Below are positions 7,984-16,100 of a stretch of DNA of 16,427 bases, one piece after another. The number at the start of each line of letters is the position of its first letter. Positions within the stretch are counted from its first letter, which is position 1. The translations under genes were made by a program, and so were the position numbers. Below the pieces are notes generated by a model. That model worked only from the letters and a program-made list of their open reading frames with translations, did no database searches and was not told the DNA's origin. The DNA is from an uncultured Lutibacter sp. (GTDB taxonomy: Bacteria > Bacteroidota > Bacteroidia > Flavobacteriales > Flavobacteriaceae), in NCBI GenBank assembly GCA_913061425.1, contig CAJXUO010000003.1, positions 1-16,427 of the forward strand, read 5' to 3'.

Positions 7984-9429
7984 TTATCTAGCTCTTTTTT
8001 TTGTATACCCAAACAATCTATCTTTTTGTATCAATTCAGAAATACCTTCAGGAAGCATTTTTTCCCAACCTTGTTCACCATCAGTAATCATTTTTAAAAC
8101 TTTCCTAGAGAAAATATTCAAAATGGTTGGATCGTAATTTTCAATATCTACAACTTTTCCGTTGTATTTAAAGAATTTATATAACTCTTTCATTCTAGGA
8201 TGAACTTTTAAATTCTCACTATTGATTACTTCCCCAGTTTTTTCATCTACAAGAGGATATAGGTATATTTTTAAATCTTTAAAGAACAGTTTTCCAAATG
8301 CTTCTAAAATTCCACCACTTAATTTTCTGTAATATTTTTCGTCAAAGATTTGTACAAGATTGTAAACTCCCATAGCTAATCCCATACGCTCTTTAGTAAA
8401 TTCAGAGTAATATTCTACTAGCTTATAATATTCAGAGAAGTTAGAGATCATCACATATTGACCAAGAGAGCATAATAGTTCAGCTCTATCTAAGAAATCT
8501 CTCTCATTTATTTCTCCTTCTGCAGATAAGTTTGAAAGGGTGATTTCAAAAATAGTTTTAGAGTTTTCTGGATCCACTTTTTTTTCTGCATAAAACAATT
8601 CAGTGGCTTTTTGATAAATATCCATATTCACCTTAGTTACAGGTCTAAAACTTCCTCTAAGAGTTAAAATATTCTTTTTGTAAAGTTGCTGTGCAGGTAA
8701 TAAGTTGTTTCCGTCAGGACCAAACATAACGGCATTTGTCATTTGGTTTTTAACCAATTGCAAACTCATTAAACGATTGTCTACGTAAGTAAATCTAGGC
8801 CCTGAAAAATTAATCATATCGATTTCGATTTGATCTTTATCTAAATTATCATAAAAAGATTTTAGCAAATCTTTTGGACTGTCATGCATATAAAAACCAC
8901 CATAAATAAGGTTAACACCTAAAATTCCGAGTGTTTCTTGTTGTAATTTAGCATCGTTTTCTTTAAAACGAAAATGCATTATAATTTCATTATAGCCTTC
9001 TAGTGGATCTAATTGAAATTTTAGACCAATCCATCCGTGACCTTTAAATTTTTTAGCAAAATCTATAGTTGCAACTGTATTGGCATATGAGAAAAATAAT
9101 TTTTCAGGATGTTTTTTACGACTCAATCGTTCTTCAGTCAGATGAATTTCATGAGTTAACATGGTTTTTAATCTAGTTTCTGTAACATATCGCTTGTCTT
9201 TTTCAATACCATATATAGCGTCAGAGAAATCTTTGTCATAAGCACTCATTGCTTTTGCAATTGTTCCTGAAGCACCACCTGCTCTAAAGAAATTTCTTGC
9301 AGTTTCTTGTCCTGCACCTATTTCTGAAAAAGTACCGTAGATATTGTCATTTAAATTTATGCGTAGCGATTTCCTTTTTATAGACGGAACTGCTGCTATA
9401 TTTTTATCACCTTTAGTTACTGAAGACAT
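7984..9429 (-). CDS. Conserved cytoplasmic protein of unknown function (481 aa)
   Basis: A 481-aa soluble protein without signal peptide or membrane segment. I recognise the family by its N-terminal block IYGTFSEIGAGQETARNFF (about 30-48) followed by GGASGTIAKAMSAYDKDFSDAIYG; related proteins occur in many Bacteroidota and, as far as I remember, in other phyla. Homologues have carried names such as 'TonB-dependent receptor' or 'nicotinate-nucleotide adenylyltransferase'. Neither fits: there is no barrel, plug or TonB box, and no HxGH nucleotidyltransferase motif. Other conserved-looking blocks are GWIGLKFQLDP, LGILGVNLIYGGFY, FSGPRFTYVDNRLMSLQLV, LRGSFRPVT and LCSLGQYVMISNF. The end is basic (GYTKKRAR). 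The ATG at 9429 has its own -7 element; the gene lies 58 bases upstream of the sigma gene on the same strand with no terminator visible between them, so some read-through is possible. Function unknown. Confidence 0.85.
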   Translation of the reverse strand: MSSVTKGDKNIAAVPSIKRKSLRINLNDNIYGTFSEIGAGQETARNFFRAGGASGTIAKAMSAYDKDFSDAIYGIEKDKRYVTETRLKTMLTHEIHLTEERLSRKKHPEKLFFSYANTVATIDFAKKFKGHGWIGLKFQLDPLEGYNEIIMHFRFKENDAKLQQETLGILGVNLIYGGFYMHDSPKDLLKSFYDNLDKDQIEIDMINFSGPRFTYVDNRLMSLQLVKNQMTNAVMFGPDGNNLLPAQQLYKKNILTLRGSFRPVTKVNMDIYQKATELFYAEKKVDPENSKTIFEITLSNLSAEGEINERDFLDRAELLCSLGQYVMISNFSEYYKLVEYYSEFTKERMGLAMGVYNLVQIFDEKYYRKLSGGILEAFGKLFFKDLKIYLYPLVDEKTGEVINSENLKVHPRMKELYKFFKYNGKVVDIENYDPTILNIFSRKVLKMITDGEQGWEKMLPEGISELIQKDRLFGYTKKRAR

Positions 9430-9456
9430 TTGTGTATATATTTGTTTAATCTATAG

Positions 9457-9464
9457 CAAAAATA
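9457..9464 (-). promoter_or_regulatory. Candidate -7 element (TATTTTTG) of the 481-aa unknown gene
   Basis: The minus strand reads TATTTTTG (TAnnTTTG), 27 bases before the ATG at 9429. It lies in an 83-base divergent region shared with the promoter at 9488-9495. Confidence 0.45.
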
Positions 9465-9487
9465 AGAAATTCATATATTTTTAACGT

Positions 9488-9495
9488 TAAATTTG
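9488..9495 (+). promoter_or_regulatory. Candidate -7 element (TAAATTTG) of the MBL-fold hydrolase gene
   Basis: TAAATTTG matches TAnnTTTG and ends 17 bases before the TTG start at 9513, implying a leader of about ten bases. The divergent promoter at 9457-9464 is only 23 bases away, so the two transcription starts point away from a compact shared core. Confidence 0.5.
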
Positions 9496-9512
9496 TCAAA
9501 AACAATAATAAA

Positions 9513-10274
9513 TTGAAAGTAACATTTTTAGGTACAGGAACTTCACAAGGTATTCCAGTTATTAATTCTACACATCCTGTTTGTTTATCTACTGATAAAC
9601 GAGATAAAAGATTGCGGGTTTCTGTGATGATTCAATGGGACGAATTCACTTATATCATTGATTGCGGTCCGGATTTTAGATATCAAATGTTACGCGCCAA
9701 TGTGAATAGCATAAATGGGATTTTATTTACACACGATCATGCTGATCATGTTGCAGGATTAGATGATATTAGGCCTTTTTGTTTTCAAATGGGCTCTGTG
9801 CCAATTTACGCTCAACAGCGTGTCTTGAGTGTTTTAAATGAGCGCTTTGCTTATATTTTTGATGAAGTTGATAAATATCCTGGTGCTCCGTCAGTAGTGC
9901 AAAATGTTGTTGACTTAACACCCTTTCAATTAAAAAATATTGAAGTAATCCCAATAGAAGTAATGCATGGAAAATTACCTATTTTAGGTTATAGGTTTCA
10001 AGACTTTGCATATTTAACGGATGTGAAAACAATTGACCTTCCTGAAAAAGAAAAATTAAAAGGGTTAAAAATTTTGGTAATAAGTGCTTTGAGAAATGAA
10101 AAACATCATTCACATTTAAATTTGGCTGAAGCTCTTGAAATAATTGAAGAATTACAACCTAAAAAGGCTTATTTAACTCATATTAGTCATACGTTAGGTT
10201 TTCATGCTGAAGTCGAAAGAAAACTCCCTAAAAATGTTTATTTAGGATATGATGAGTTAACAATTGAGTTTTAA
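9513..10274 (+). CDS. MBL-fold metallo-hydrolase, PhnP-like
   Basis: A 253-aa cytoplasmic protein of the metallo-beta-lactamase fold, subgroup resembling PhnP (cyclic phosphodiesterase) and RNase Z-like hydrolases. The N-terminus KVTFLGTGTSQGIPV (2-16) is the typical first strand and turn. Metal ligands: H74-D-H76-A-D78-H79, H152 (MHG), D170 (LTD), with H201 (HSHLNL) and H223 (LTHISH) as the C-terminal histidines; the set looks intact. The start is a TTG at 9513, since the family begins at this strand and no ATG is near. The substrate is not evident; no phosphonate genes are nearby, so PhnP function should not be assumed. Its last 18 bases overlap the tail of the GNAT gene on the other strand, and no terminator is visible between the two. 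Confidence 0.88.
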   Translation: MKVTFLGTGTSQGIPVINSTHPVCLSTDKRDKRLRVSVMIQWDEFTYIIDCGPDFRYQMLRANVNSINGILFTHDHADHVAGLDDIRPFCFQMGSVPIYAQQRVLSVLNERFAYIFDEVDKYPGAPSVVQNVVDLTPFQLKNIEVIPIEVMHGKLPILGYRFQDFAYLTDVKTIDLPEKEKLKGLKILVISALRNEKHHSHLNLAEALEIIEELQPKKAYLTHISHTLGFHAEVERKLPKNVYLGYDELTIEF

Positions 10275-10706
10275 TTCAATTTTTCTAACCCCATGATTCG
10301 TATCCCATTGTTTAGTTTCTATAAACTCAAACTGTTTATATAAGTTTATTGCAGGGATGTTTTGCAATCCAGTTTCAACGGTAATTATTTTTGAATTAAA
10401 ATTCACTAGTGTAAACTTCATGAGTTTACTTGCAATTCCTTGTCTGAAATTATTTGGATGCACCACAAGACTCTGTATGTGAGTCAATTTATCGTCACTC
10501 TTTATTTCTATAACTCCTGCTAGTTTTTCATTAGAATAATAACCAAAAAATTGGGTATTACTGTTTATAAAATTTTGAACACTTCTCTTTAATGGTGGAA
10601 AATCAACAGCCTTTAATAGTTCTGCTTCAACTTTATATGATACTTGAAAAACGGTGTAAATATTTTCTGAAACTTCTTTATTTTTGGTGTTGAGTTTTGA
10701 TATCAT
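10257..10706 (-). CDS. GNAT-family N-acetyltransferase
   Basis: A 149-aa single-domain GNAT protein: a strand with FFGYYSNEKLAGVIEIK (53-69), motif A SLVVHPNNFRQGIASKLMKF (79-98) whose R88-Q-G-I-A loop binds acetyl-CoA pyrophosphate, then ITVETGLQNIPAINLYKQFEF (108-128), the usual motif B with N121 and Y123. The acceptor substrate is unknown. I choose the ATG at 10706 because it overlaps the TGA of the upstream hydrolase as ATGA, a common translational-coupling arrangement; an ATG six codons further upstream (10724) is less likely. It is the last gene of the four-gene operon. Confidence 0.88.
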   Translation of the reverse strand: MISKLNTKNKEVSENIYTVFQVSYKVEAELLKAVDFPPLKRSVQNFINSNTQFFGYYSNEKLAGVIEIKSDDKLTHIQSLVVHPNNFRQGIASKLMKFTLVNFNSKIITVETGLQNIPAINLYKQFEFIETKQWDTNHGVRKIELKLNC

Positions 10707-11359
10707 AATCGATCCTCTATCCATTTTTTGAAATCGTAGAAGTTTTGTGGCGCAACTCCATGACCAACAACATATTCTTGATATGAATTTTTAATTTTTA
10801 AATTATTTAAAAAAGTTGGAGCATTTTGTGCCCATTCAACAGGTATTACTTGATCTACGCTTCCGTGAGAAATGAAAAAATCTAGATTTGAATAATCATT
10901 TTCATTAATAGTATTTGGAAGTAAGTCTTGATTTATGTAACCGCTAAGTGCAATAATATTTTTTATTTTATCAGGATAACTTAAGGCTACACTATAACTT
11001 AAAATGGTGCCTTGACTAAACCCTAAAAGAAAAATATTTTCTTTGTTTACGTCATATTCAAGGGTAATTTCATCTATAAACAAGGCTATTTTATCACGTG
11101 CTTCTATGGCTTCGTCTGTATCAGAAAACTTACCATTATTGGTGTCAAAATGAATTGTATACCAAGAATATGCACCGTTTCCAAGCGTTAAAGGCGCTCT
11201 AGCGCTAATAATTAATAACTCATCAGGTAATTCTGAAGCAAATGAAAATAAATCTTCTTCGTTGCTACCGTAACCGTGTAAAAGAAGTAGTAATGAAGGG
11301 TTTTTTATTGGTTTTTTTGGATATCTAATTTGATATTCTAATGATAGTTTTTTTGTCAT
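10703..11359 (-). CDS. Alpha/beta hydrolase, phospholipase/carboxylesterase family
   Basis: A 218-aa serine hydrolase of the carboxylesterase/acyl-protein-thioesterase-like type (dienelactone hydrolase superfamily). Seen in the sequence: oxyanion-hole strand LLLLLHGYGSNEEDL (23-37), nucleophile elbow GFSQG (113-117, S115), acid D169 (HGSVDQVIP) and H200 (GHGVAP). The length is normal for the family and the triad is complete. No signal peptide, so it is probably cytoplasmic. It would hydrolyse carboxylic esters or thioesters of unknown identity. It lies 52 bases after the dihydroorotase-like gene, with no TAnnTTTG match in the gap, and its TGA overlaps the ATG of the acetyltransferase gene. 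Confidence 0.9.
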   Translation of the reverse strand: MTKKLSLEYQIRYPKKPIKNPSLLLLLHGYGSNEEDLFSFASELPDELLIISARAPLTLGNGAYSWYTIHFDTNNGKFSDTDEAIEARDKIALFIDEITLEYDVNKENIFLLGFSQGTILSYSVALSYPDKIKNIIALSGYINQDLLPNTINENDYSNLDFFISHGSVDQVIPVEWAQNAPTFLNNLKIKNSYQEYVVGHGVAPQNFYDFKKWIEDRL

Positions 11360-11411
11360 TTTATATAAAAGAAAAATTGCAATTAGATATAATAAATAAT
11401 TGTGATTGAAT

Positions 11412-12668
11412 TTAATTGAGTACTAATTTGTTTTGAGCAAATATTCCGTATACTTCTCCTTCAATTTCGTGATTTAAAAAGGCTGAATTTTTTGAAGTAG
11501 AAAGAATCATATCTTCAGTAAAAACCTTTTTCCCTGTTGGATTAAAAAGTGTGATATCTGCTATTTCACCTTCATTTATCGTAGCGCTTTTCACTCCAAA
11601 TATTTTTCTTGGATTTTCGGTGACACATGTTATAAGAGTCTCTAGATCAATTGTTTTGTTTAGAATTCCAAAAAAACTTTCTAAACCAATAGTTCCGTAT
11701 TTTGCATTGTTAAACTCTACTTTTTTATGTTCTATATCAATAGGATTGTGATCACTTGTTATGGTGTCTATTGTGCCATCTTGAAGTCCTTTTAAGAGTT
11801 CTTTGATGTCTTTGTCTGTTCTTAATGGAGGGTTTGTTTTAAATTTCGCATCAAAGTTTGATAATTCATCATCTGTAAGTGATAAGTGATGTGCTGCTAC
11901 ACTACAACTTACCTGTAATCCTTTCTTTTTAGCGGCTTTAATTAGTTTAACTGATCCTGCAGTTGAAATTGTAGGAATATGTAATTTTCCGCCAGTATAC
12001 TCAAGGATAAAAAGATCACGTGCTATTTGTAATTCTTCTGCTAAATTTGGTATTCCTTTTAGTCCAAGTCTTGTGCTATTTACACCTTCATTTGCCAATC
12101 CATTTCCAGCGATAGAATTATCTTTAGGGAAACTTAAGACTAATCCGTTAAAGTTTTGAGCATAGAGTAGTGCTATCTTCAATAAATTTGGATTTGAAAT
12201 AGATGTGTTATAATCTCCAAATGCAATTGCACCTGAATTTTGCATATCATAGAGTTCTGCAATATCTTTTCCTGCGCCACTTTTGGTTAAATTTCCAATA
12301 GGATAAAGGCTTGTCGTTTTTCCAGAGGCTTTATTTTTTAGATACTCTACGGCTGTTTTATTATCGGTTTTAGGAAATGTATTTGGGTTAACGGCTACTG
12401 CAGTAAATCCGCTTTTTGCAGCAGTTTTTAGACCATTTTCAATGGTTTCTCTTTCTTCAAATCCTGGTTCGCCAAGACTAACACTTGTATCAAACCAACC
12501 ATTTGAAATGTGTAAGTTGTTAAGGGAAATTTCTTTAATTTTTTTATCATTTTCAATTTTCGTTGAAATTTTTATGATAACTCCATTTTCAATCAAAATA
12601 TCACATTTTTTGAGGTGATGTTTGCTGTTTTGATCGATTATTTTGGCAGATTTAATTAATAGATTCAT
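11412..12668 (-). CDS. Dihydroorotase-like amidohydrolase, probably inactive (metal ligands lost)
   Basis: A 418-aa protein aligning over its full length with class I dihydroorotases (pyrimidine biosynthesis). Where active enzymes have DxHxHLREPG, this one reads D60-T-S-V-S-L-G-EPGF: both histidines of the first metal pair are serines, and the substrate-binding arginine is glycine. The usual HxxHxST reads H230-I-P-T-I-S-T, losing one more histidine. Retained are N96 of the (M)PNT motif, D152 (AFGD), HH at 260-261 and SDH at 305-307. This is the pattern of pseudo-dihydroorotases (PyrC'/PyrX types), some of which act as structural partners of aspartate transcarbamoylase; no pyrB is in the window. 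The fold looks intact, so it is not a decayed pseudogene. Its ATG overlaps the TGA of the BatA/VWA gene. Databases would probably name it dihydroorotase or pyrC. Confidence 0.85.
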   Translation of the reverse strand: MNLLIKSAKIIDQNSKHHLKKCDILIENGVIIKISTKIENDKKIKEISLNNLHISNGWFDTSVSLGEPGFEERETIENGLKTAAKSGFTAVAVNPNTFPKTDNKTAVEYLKNKASGKTTSLYPIGNLTKSGAGKDIAELYDMQNSGAIAFGDYNTSISNPNLLKIALLYAQNFNGLVLSFPKDNSIAGNGLANEGVNSTRLGLKGIPNLAEELQIARDLFILEYTGGKLHIPTISTAGSVKLIKAAKKKGLQVSCSVAAHHLSLTDDELSNFDAKFKTNPPLRTDKDIKELLKGLQDGTIDTITSDHNPIDIEHKKVEFNNAKYGTIGLESFFGILNKTIDLETLITCVTENPRKIFGVKSATINEGEIADITLFNPTGKKVFTEDMILSTSKNSAFLNHEIEGEVYGIFAQNKLVLN

Positions 12669-14620
12669 ACTTTAAAAAATTTTAAAATGCACATTTCTAA
12701 TAGCAAAAATAAGATAGCTAAGGCTAAAAACCATTTAAAAAGCGAATTGATTTCTTGCTGTTTTGATAATTGACTGAAAGTATTATTTATAGACTTTGAA
12801 ATATGTATGTTTTTTTGATTTTTAAAAACTTCATTTAAATCAGCATAATTTAAATTATTTTCTTCTCTATTATGGTTAAACGCTACTGTTCTTAAGGTGT
12901 TTTTCTCTTTTCTTATTTTATAAAAACCACTTTTTGAAGGTTCTTCTGAAGTTTTTAATTTCACTTTATTATACTGCACTTCCTGTAGAGGGATAAAATC
13001 TATTTCTTCATTTTTCAGGCTAAGAATTTCATCTTTTTTTATGTGAGCGCTAATTTCTAGGGTGTTTTCAATTCCTATAGTATATGATAGTTGTGGTAAA
13101 TTGTAACTGTATTTTCCGAAATTGTAAAACAATGGAACTATTAATGGAGAATTCTTAAAATTAGAATTGACTTTGTTTATTGGAGCGGAAAAAAGATAGG
13201 TATTGGTGTTGTTTGATTTCACTTCCGTTACAAAACTAGTTTGGTTTTCAAATGATATAATAGGAGAGGAGTTATCTGTTTTGAGTTGATATTGTTGTTT
13301 TACTGTTGGATATTGGAAATTTTCAACCTGTTTTTCAAAAACATTACTAAATAAAGGATGTGAATAGTTAATATTTGTAATTTTCAACTCTTTGTTAGTT
13401 GATTTTGAGAGCGTTCCTATATTTAATTTACTGTAAAGTAGATTGTAAGACCTTAATTCTATTTTTGAAGCTGGAATTATTACGAGATCTCCTCCGTTTA
13501 TTGAAAACTGATTTAAAATTTCAATTAATTCATTTGGAATTGAATTGACTTCATTGATAATAATTAAATCTTGATTTTGAATTGAATTATAATCTAAGTT
13601 TGAGAGTGTTTTATTATTGAAATTAAACTCGTCTTTTGTGTAGATTTTTGTTAGATATTTTGAGTCACTTCCAATGGATAAAATATTGATTTTTTTAGGT
13701 TTAGAAATGGTGAAGAAATACGCGTTATCAAAAGTTAAATTTTCATCACTAATTTTTATAATTCCATTTGATAATTCCTGATTTGGAATTGAAAATTCAA
13801 CCTCAATTAACTTATTTTTTGACAATGCAGAGGAAGTTTTTCCAATTAAAACATCTTCATTATAGAGTGAAATTGTAGTGTTCTCTGAAGTTGTATTTGT
13901 ATTGTTAATTAGAACTTTTAATACAAACTCTTTATTGCTTTTCGTTTTTATAAACACACTATCAATAGACGTGTTGAGATTTTCCTTTGAAGTAAGATTT
14001 ACACAATAAATAGGCGAGTTTACATTTGTAACACCTTGTATATTTATTTTATTAATAAGTTGAAAATCAGATAATAAAATAATATTATTTAAAGTGTTTA
14101 TTTCATCTAAATTTATTTGCTCTATTTTTAATAATACCGTGTTTAAGTTGAGTTTTCTTGATGAATATTCAGTTTTTATTAACTCATCCTTTAGTTGTTT
14201 TGAGTCAATATTTTTAAAAACATGATCATTTGTTATAAATGAATATGTAGTATTTTGTTGGATATTATTAATTATTTCTTGAATTGCCACTTTTAATAAT
14301 TCACCTCGTTTTCCTTTGATTTGCATGCTCAAAGAATTGTCTAAATATATGATTGTATTGTGTTCCTGATTCTTTTCAAAATTTGAAAAATAAGGCTGTG
14401 AGAACGCGAAAATTATTGTTGTAAATGCAAGTGATCTTGTAAGTAAAATGAGCCACTTTTTTAGTTGTGAACTCTTGCGAGTTTGCAGTTCAATTCTTTT
14501 TAAAAATTGGACGTTTGTAAACGGAGCTTTTATGAAACGCTGTAATTGAAATAAATGAATTATTATCGGTATGATAAGAAGCAGTAAAGCGAATAAGATT
14601 TCGGGATTCTTAAATTGCAT
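12665..14620 (-). CDS. BatA/VWA-domain membrane protein
   Basis: A 651-aa membrane protein with the BatA-type N-terminus: F-x-NP-x-x-L-x-A-L-L-L at 3-14, first transmembrane helix (about 8-25), then HLFQLQRFIKAPFTNVQFL (22-40), second helix (about 57-75, WLILLTRSLAFTTIIFAF). A von Willebrand A-like domain follows with the metal-site motif D94-N-S96-L-S98 and candidate further ligands T161 and D185 (LLSDF). The long middle (about 200-620) is beta-rich and Asn/Ser/Thr-rich, probably periplasmic. A third helix lies near the C-terminus (about 627-648). The family is common in Bacteroidota; its role (envelope or stress related, from the aerotolerance name) is poorly established. Here no MoxR ATPase or BatB-E gene is adjacent. 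It is the first gene of the operon, with a -7 element 16 bases before the ATG at 14620. Confidence 0.87.
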   Translation of the reverse strand: MQFKNPEILFALLLLIIPIIIHLFQLQRFIKAPFTNVQFLKRIELQTRKSSQLKKWLILLTRSLAFTTIIFAFSQPYFSNFEKNQEHNTIIYLDNSLSMQIKGKRGELLKVAIQEIINNIQQNTTYSFITNDHVFKNIDSKQLKDELIKTEYSSRKLNLNTVLLKIEQINLDEINTLNNIILLSDFQLINKINIQGVTNVNSPIYCVNLTSKENLNTSIDSVFIKTKSNKEFVLKVLINNTNTTSENTTISLYNEDVLIGKTSSALSKNKLIEVEFSIPNQELSNGIIKISDENLTFDNAYFFTISKPKKINILSIGSDSKYLTKIYTKDEFNFNNKTLSNLDYNSIQNQDLIIINEVNSIPNELIEILNQFSINGGDLVIIPASKIELRSYNLLYSKLNIGTLSKSTNKELKITNINYSHPLFSNVFEKQVENFQYPTVKQQYQLKTDNSSPIISFENQTSFVTEVKSNNTNTYLFSAPINKVNSNFKNSPLIVPLFYNFGKYSYNLPQLSYTIGIENTLEISAHIKKDEILSLKNEEIDFIPLQEVQYNKVKLKTSEEPSKSGFYKIRKEKNTLRTVAFNHNREENNLNYADLNEVFKNQKNIHISKSINNTFSQLSKQQEINSLFKWFLALAILFLLLEMCILKFFKV

Positions 14621-14636
14621 TGTTCTTTAGATTGGT

Positions 14637-14644
14637 CAAAGATA
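14637..14644 (-). promoter_or_regulatory. Candidate -7 element (TATCTTTG) of the BatA/VWA operon
   Basis: The minus strand reads TATCTTTG (TAnnTTTG), 16 bases before the ATG at 14620, in the 41-base gap after mtnN. It suggests that the four-gene operon has its own promoter in addition to any read-through from lolD-mtnN. Confidence 0.45.
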
Positions 14645-14661
14645 TAAAAATCATTGGAAAT

Positions 14662-15396
14662 TTAAGTGAAATAGTTTTTTAAGATTCCCAAAGGGTACTT
14701 ACTGGCTATTTTATTGGCAAATAATGGAAAATCTATGCTTGAATTATCATCTGCTTTGTCAGAAATAATACGAATAATTGAAAAAGGAATTTCATATTCA
14801 TAGCATACTTTCGCTACGGCTGCTCCTTCCATCTCTACACATATTGCTGTTGGTATTTCTTTGTTTAGTTGTTCAACCTTGCTTTTGGTAGTGATAAATT
14901 GATCTCCACTTGCGATATCTCCATGAACAACTTTTGGAGTTGATATGTTAAATGAGTTTGCTTGAGAAGTGTCAATATATTCGCTGTAATTATCTAAAAA
15001 CAGGTGTGTTGAGTTAATTAAACTCAAGTTGGTAGTTGTTTCTATAAATGTTTTTTTAATAATTGGAATTTCAAATTTATTGAATAGTGGACTCGCATCC
15101 ATATCATGTTGGTATAAATTTTTTCCAAGTACAATATCACCAATATTTAAATCTGAATGGATGGATCCAGCAACTCCAGTAAAAACAATCTCATCAATTT
15201 TATAATCATTGATAAGTTGTGTAGTTGTTGCTGCTGCAGCTACTTTTCCCCAACGAGAAAATACTAAAACTACCTTTTTTCCGTATAAAATTCCTGAATA
15301 ATAGGTTCTCTTCCCTTTGTTTATTTTAGAAACATCTTGTAATTGCTCAAGTAACGCATTAATTTCTTCTCGCATTGCACTTATAATCCCGATCAT
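14662..15396 (-). CDS. mtnN: 5'-methylthioadenosine/S-adenosylhomocysteine nucleosidase
   Basis: A 244-aa purine-nucleoside phosphorylase-fold enzyme that cleaves the adenine base from methylthioadenosine and S-adenosylhomocysteine, recycling by-products of SAM use. The N-terminus GIISAMREEINALL (3-16) carries the catalytic glutamate (E10/E11, equivalent to E12 of E. coli). VFTGVAGSIHSDLNIGDIVL (71-90) is the ribose/phosphate-site strand, HGDIASGDQF (158-167) the family block, VEMEGAAVAKVC (187-198) holds ribose-binding E190, and ISDKAD (211-216) supplies the catalytic D213. All key residues are present and the length is normal. It lies 12 bases after lolD with no promoter in between, so the two are probably cotranscribed; the pairing has no obvious functional link. 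Confidence 0.93.
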   Translation of the reverse strand: MIGIISAMREEINALLEQLQDVSKINKGKRTYYSGILYGKKVVLVFSRWGKVAAAATTTQLINDYKIDEIVFTGVAGSIHSDLNIGDIVLGKNLYQHDMDASPLFNKFEIPIIKKTFIETTTNLSLINSTHLFLDNYSEYIDTSQANSFNISTPKVVHGDIASGDQFITTKSKVEQLNKEIPTAICVEMEGAAVAKVCYEYEIPFSIIRIISDKADDNSSIDFPLFANKIASKYPLGILKNYFT

Positions 15397-15408
15397 TTTA
15401 AGAAAGTT

Positions 15409-16071
15409 TTAATTGATAATTTCGCCATCTTTCATTTCCAACTTTCGGTCAGCCATATTTGCTAATTCTTCATTATGAGTAACAATTACAAAGGTTTGTC
15501 CGAATTTATCTCTAAGTTTAAAAAATAATTCGTGGAGATTTTGTGCCGAAGTTGAATCTAGATTCCCACTTGGTTCATCTGCAAATATTACTGAAGGATT
15601 GTTGATTAATGCTCTAGCAACTGCCACTCGCTGTTGTTCGCCACCAGATAATTCGTTTGGTTTGTGATTCATTCTATCAGCCAACCCTAAAAAATCTAGC
15701 AATTCTATTGCTTTCTTTTCAGCCTCTTTCTTTGATAAATCACCTATAAACGCAGGGATACAAACATTTTCTAATGCAGTAAACTCTGGTAATAATTGAT
15801 GGAATTGAAATATAAATCCAATATGTTGATTCCTAAATTTCGACAATTCTTTGTCAGAAAAACTAAGAATGTTTTGGTTGTCTATAGTAATTTGAGTTTC
15901 TGAATGAAAACTTGGCTTGTCTAATGTGCCTAAAATCTGTAATAGCGTTGTTTTTCCTGCTCCTGAAGGCCCGACAATAGCTACAACTTCACCTTTTTTA
16001 ATATGTAAATTTACTTTTTTAAGAACATTTAGTTCTCCATATAATTTGTTGATGTTGGTTGCTTTTATCAT
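15409..16071 (-). CDS. lolD: ABC transporter ATP-binding protein, LolD-type
   Basis: A 220-aa single-cassette ATPase. Walker A GPSGAGKT (34-41), Q-loop Q89 ([18 protein letters not shown]), signature [15 protein letters not shown] (141-155), Walker [13 protein letters not shown] (161-172), switch H199. The [16 protein letters not shown] block and DEPSGNLD are those of the LolD/MacB/FtsE-like group; the HQLLPEF pattern favours LolD, the motor of the LolCDE complex that releases lipoproteins from the inner membrane. The lolC/E permease gene is not adjacent here, so the partner must be elsewhere, and a MacB-like role cannot be fully excluded. It has its own -7 element and is followed by mtnN. 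Confidence 0.87.
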   Translation of the reverse strand: MIKATNINKLYGELNVLKKVNLHIKKGEVVAIVGPSGAGKTTLLQILGTLDKPSFHSETQITIDNQNILSFSDKELSKFRNQHIGFIFQFHQLLPEFTALENVCIPAFIGDLSKKEAEKKAIELLDFLGLADRMNHKPNELSGGEQQRVAVARALINNPSVIFADEPSGNLDSTSAQNLHELFFKLRDKFGQTFVIVTHNEELANMADRKLEMKDGEIIN

Positions 16072-16090
16072 TCAATTATTACCTTAAAAA

Positions 16091-16098
16091 CAAAAATA
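16091..16098 (-). promoter_or_regulatory. Candidate -7 element (TATTTTTG) of lolD-mtnN
   Basis: The minus strand reads TATTTTTG (TAnnTTTG), 19 bases before the lolD ATG at 16071, in the 29-base gap after the DUF5916-type gene. No -33 TTTG at the expected place. Confidence 0.45.
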
Positions 16099-16100
16099 GG

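Noticed and set aside
9769..9954. Small minus-strand open frame inside the MBL-hydrolase gene
   Set aside because: It lies wholly within a well-supported enzyme gene and has no family resemblance or ribosome-binding context. The similar short frames at 208-411, 1440-1646, 2005-2205, 5438-5620 and 11551-11751 are rejected for the same reason.
10707..10724. Start of the GNAT gene at the ATG at 10724
   Set aside because: It would overlap the upstream gene by 22 bases; the ATG at 10706 forms a standard ATGA stop/start overlap and fits the usual GNAT N-terminus.
11412..12668. Dihydroorotase-like gene as a decaying pseudogene
   Set aside because: The frame is full length with no stops or frameshifts, motifs outside the metal site are kept, and it is translationally coupled to its neighbour.
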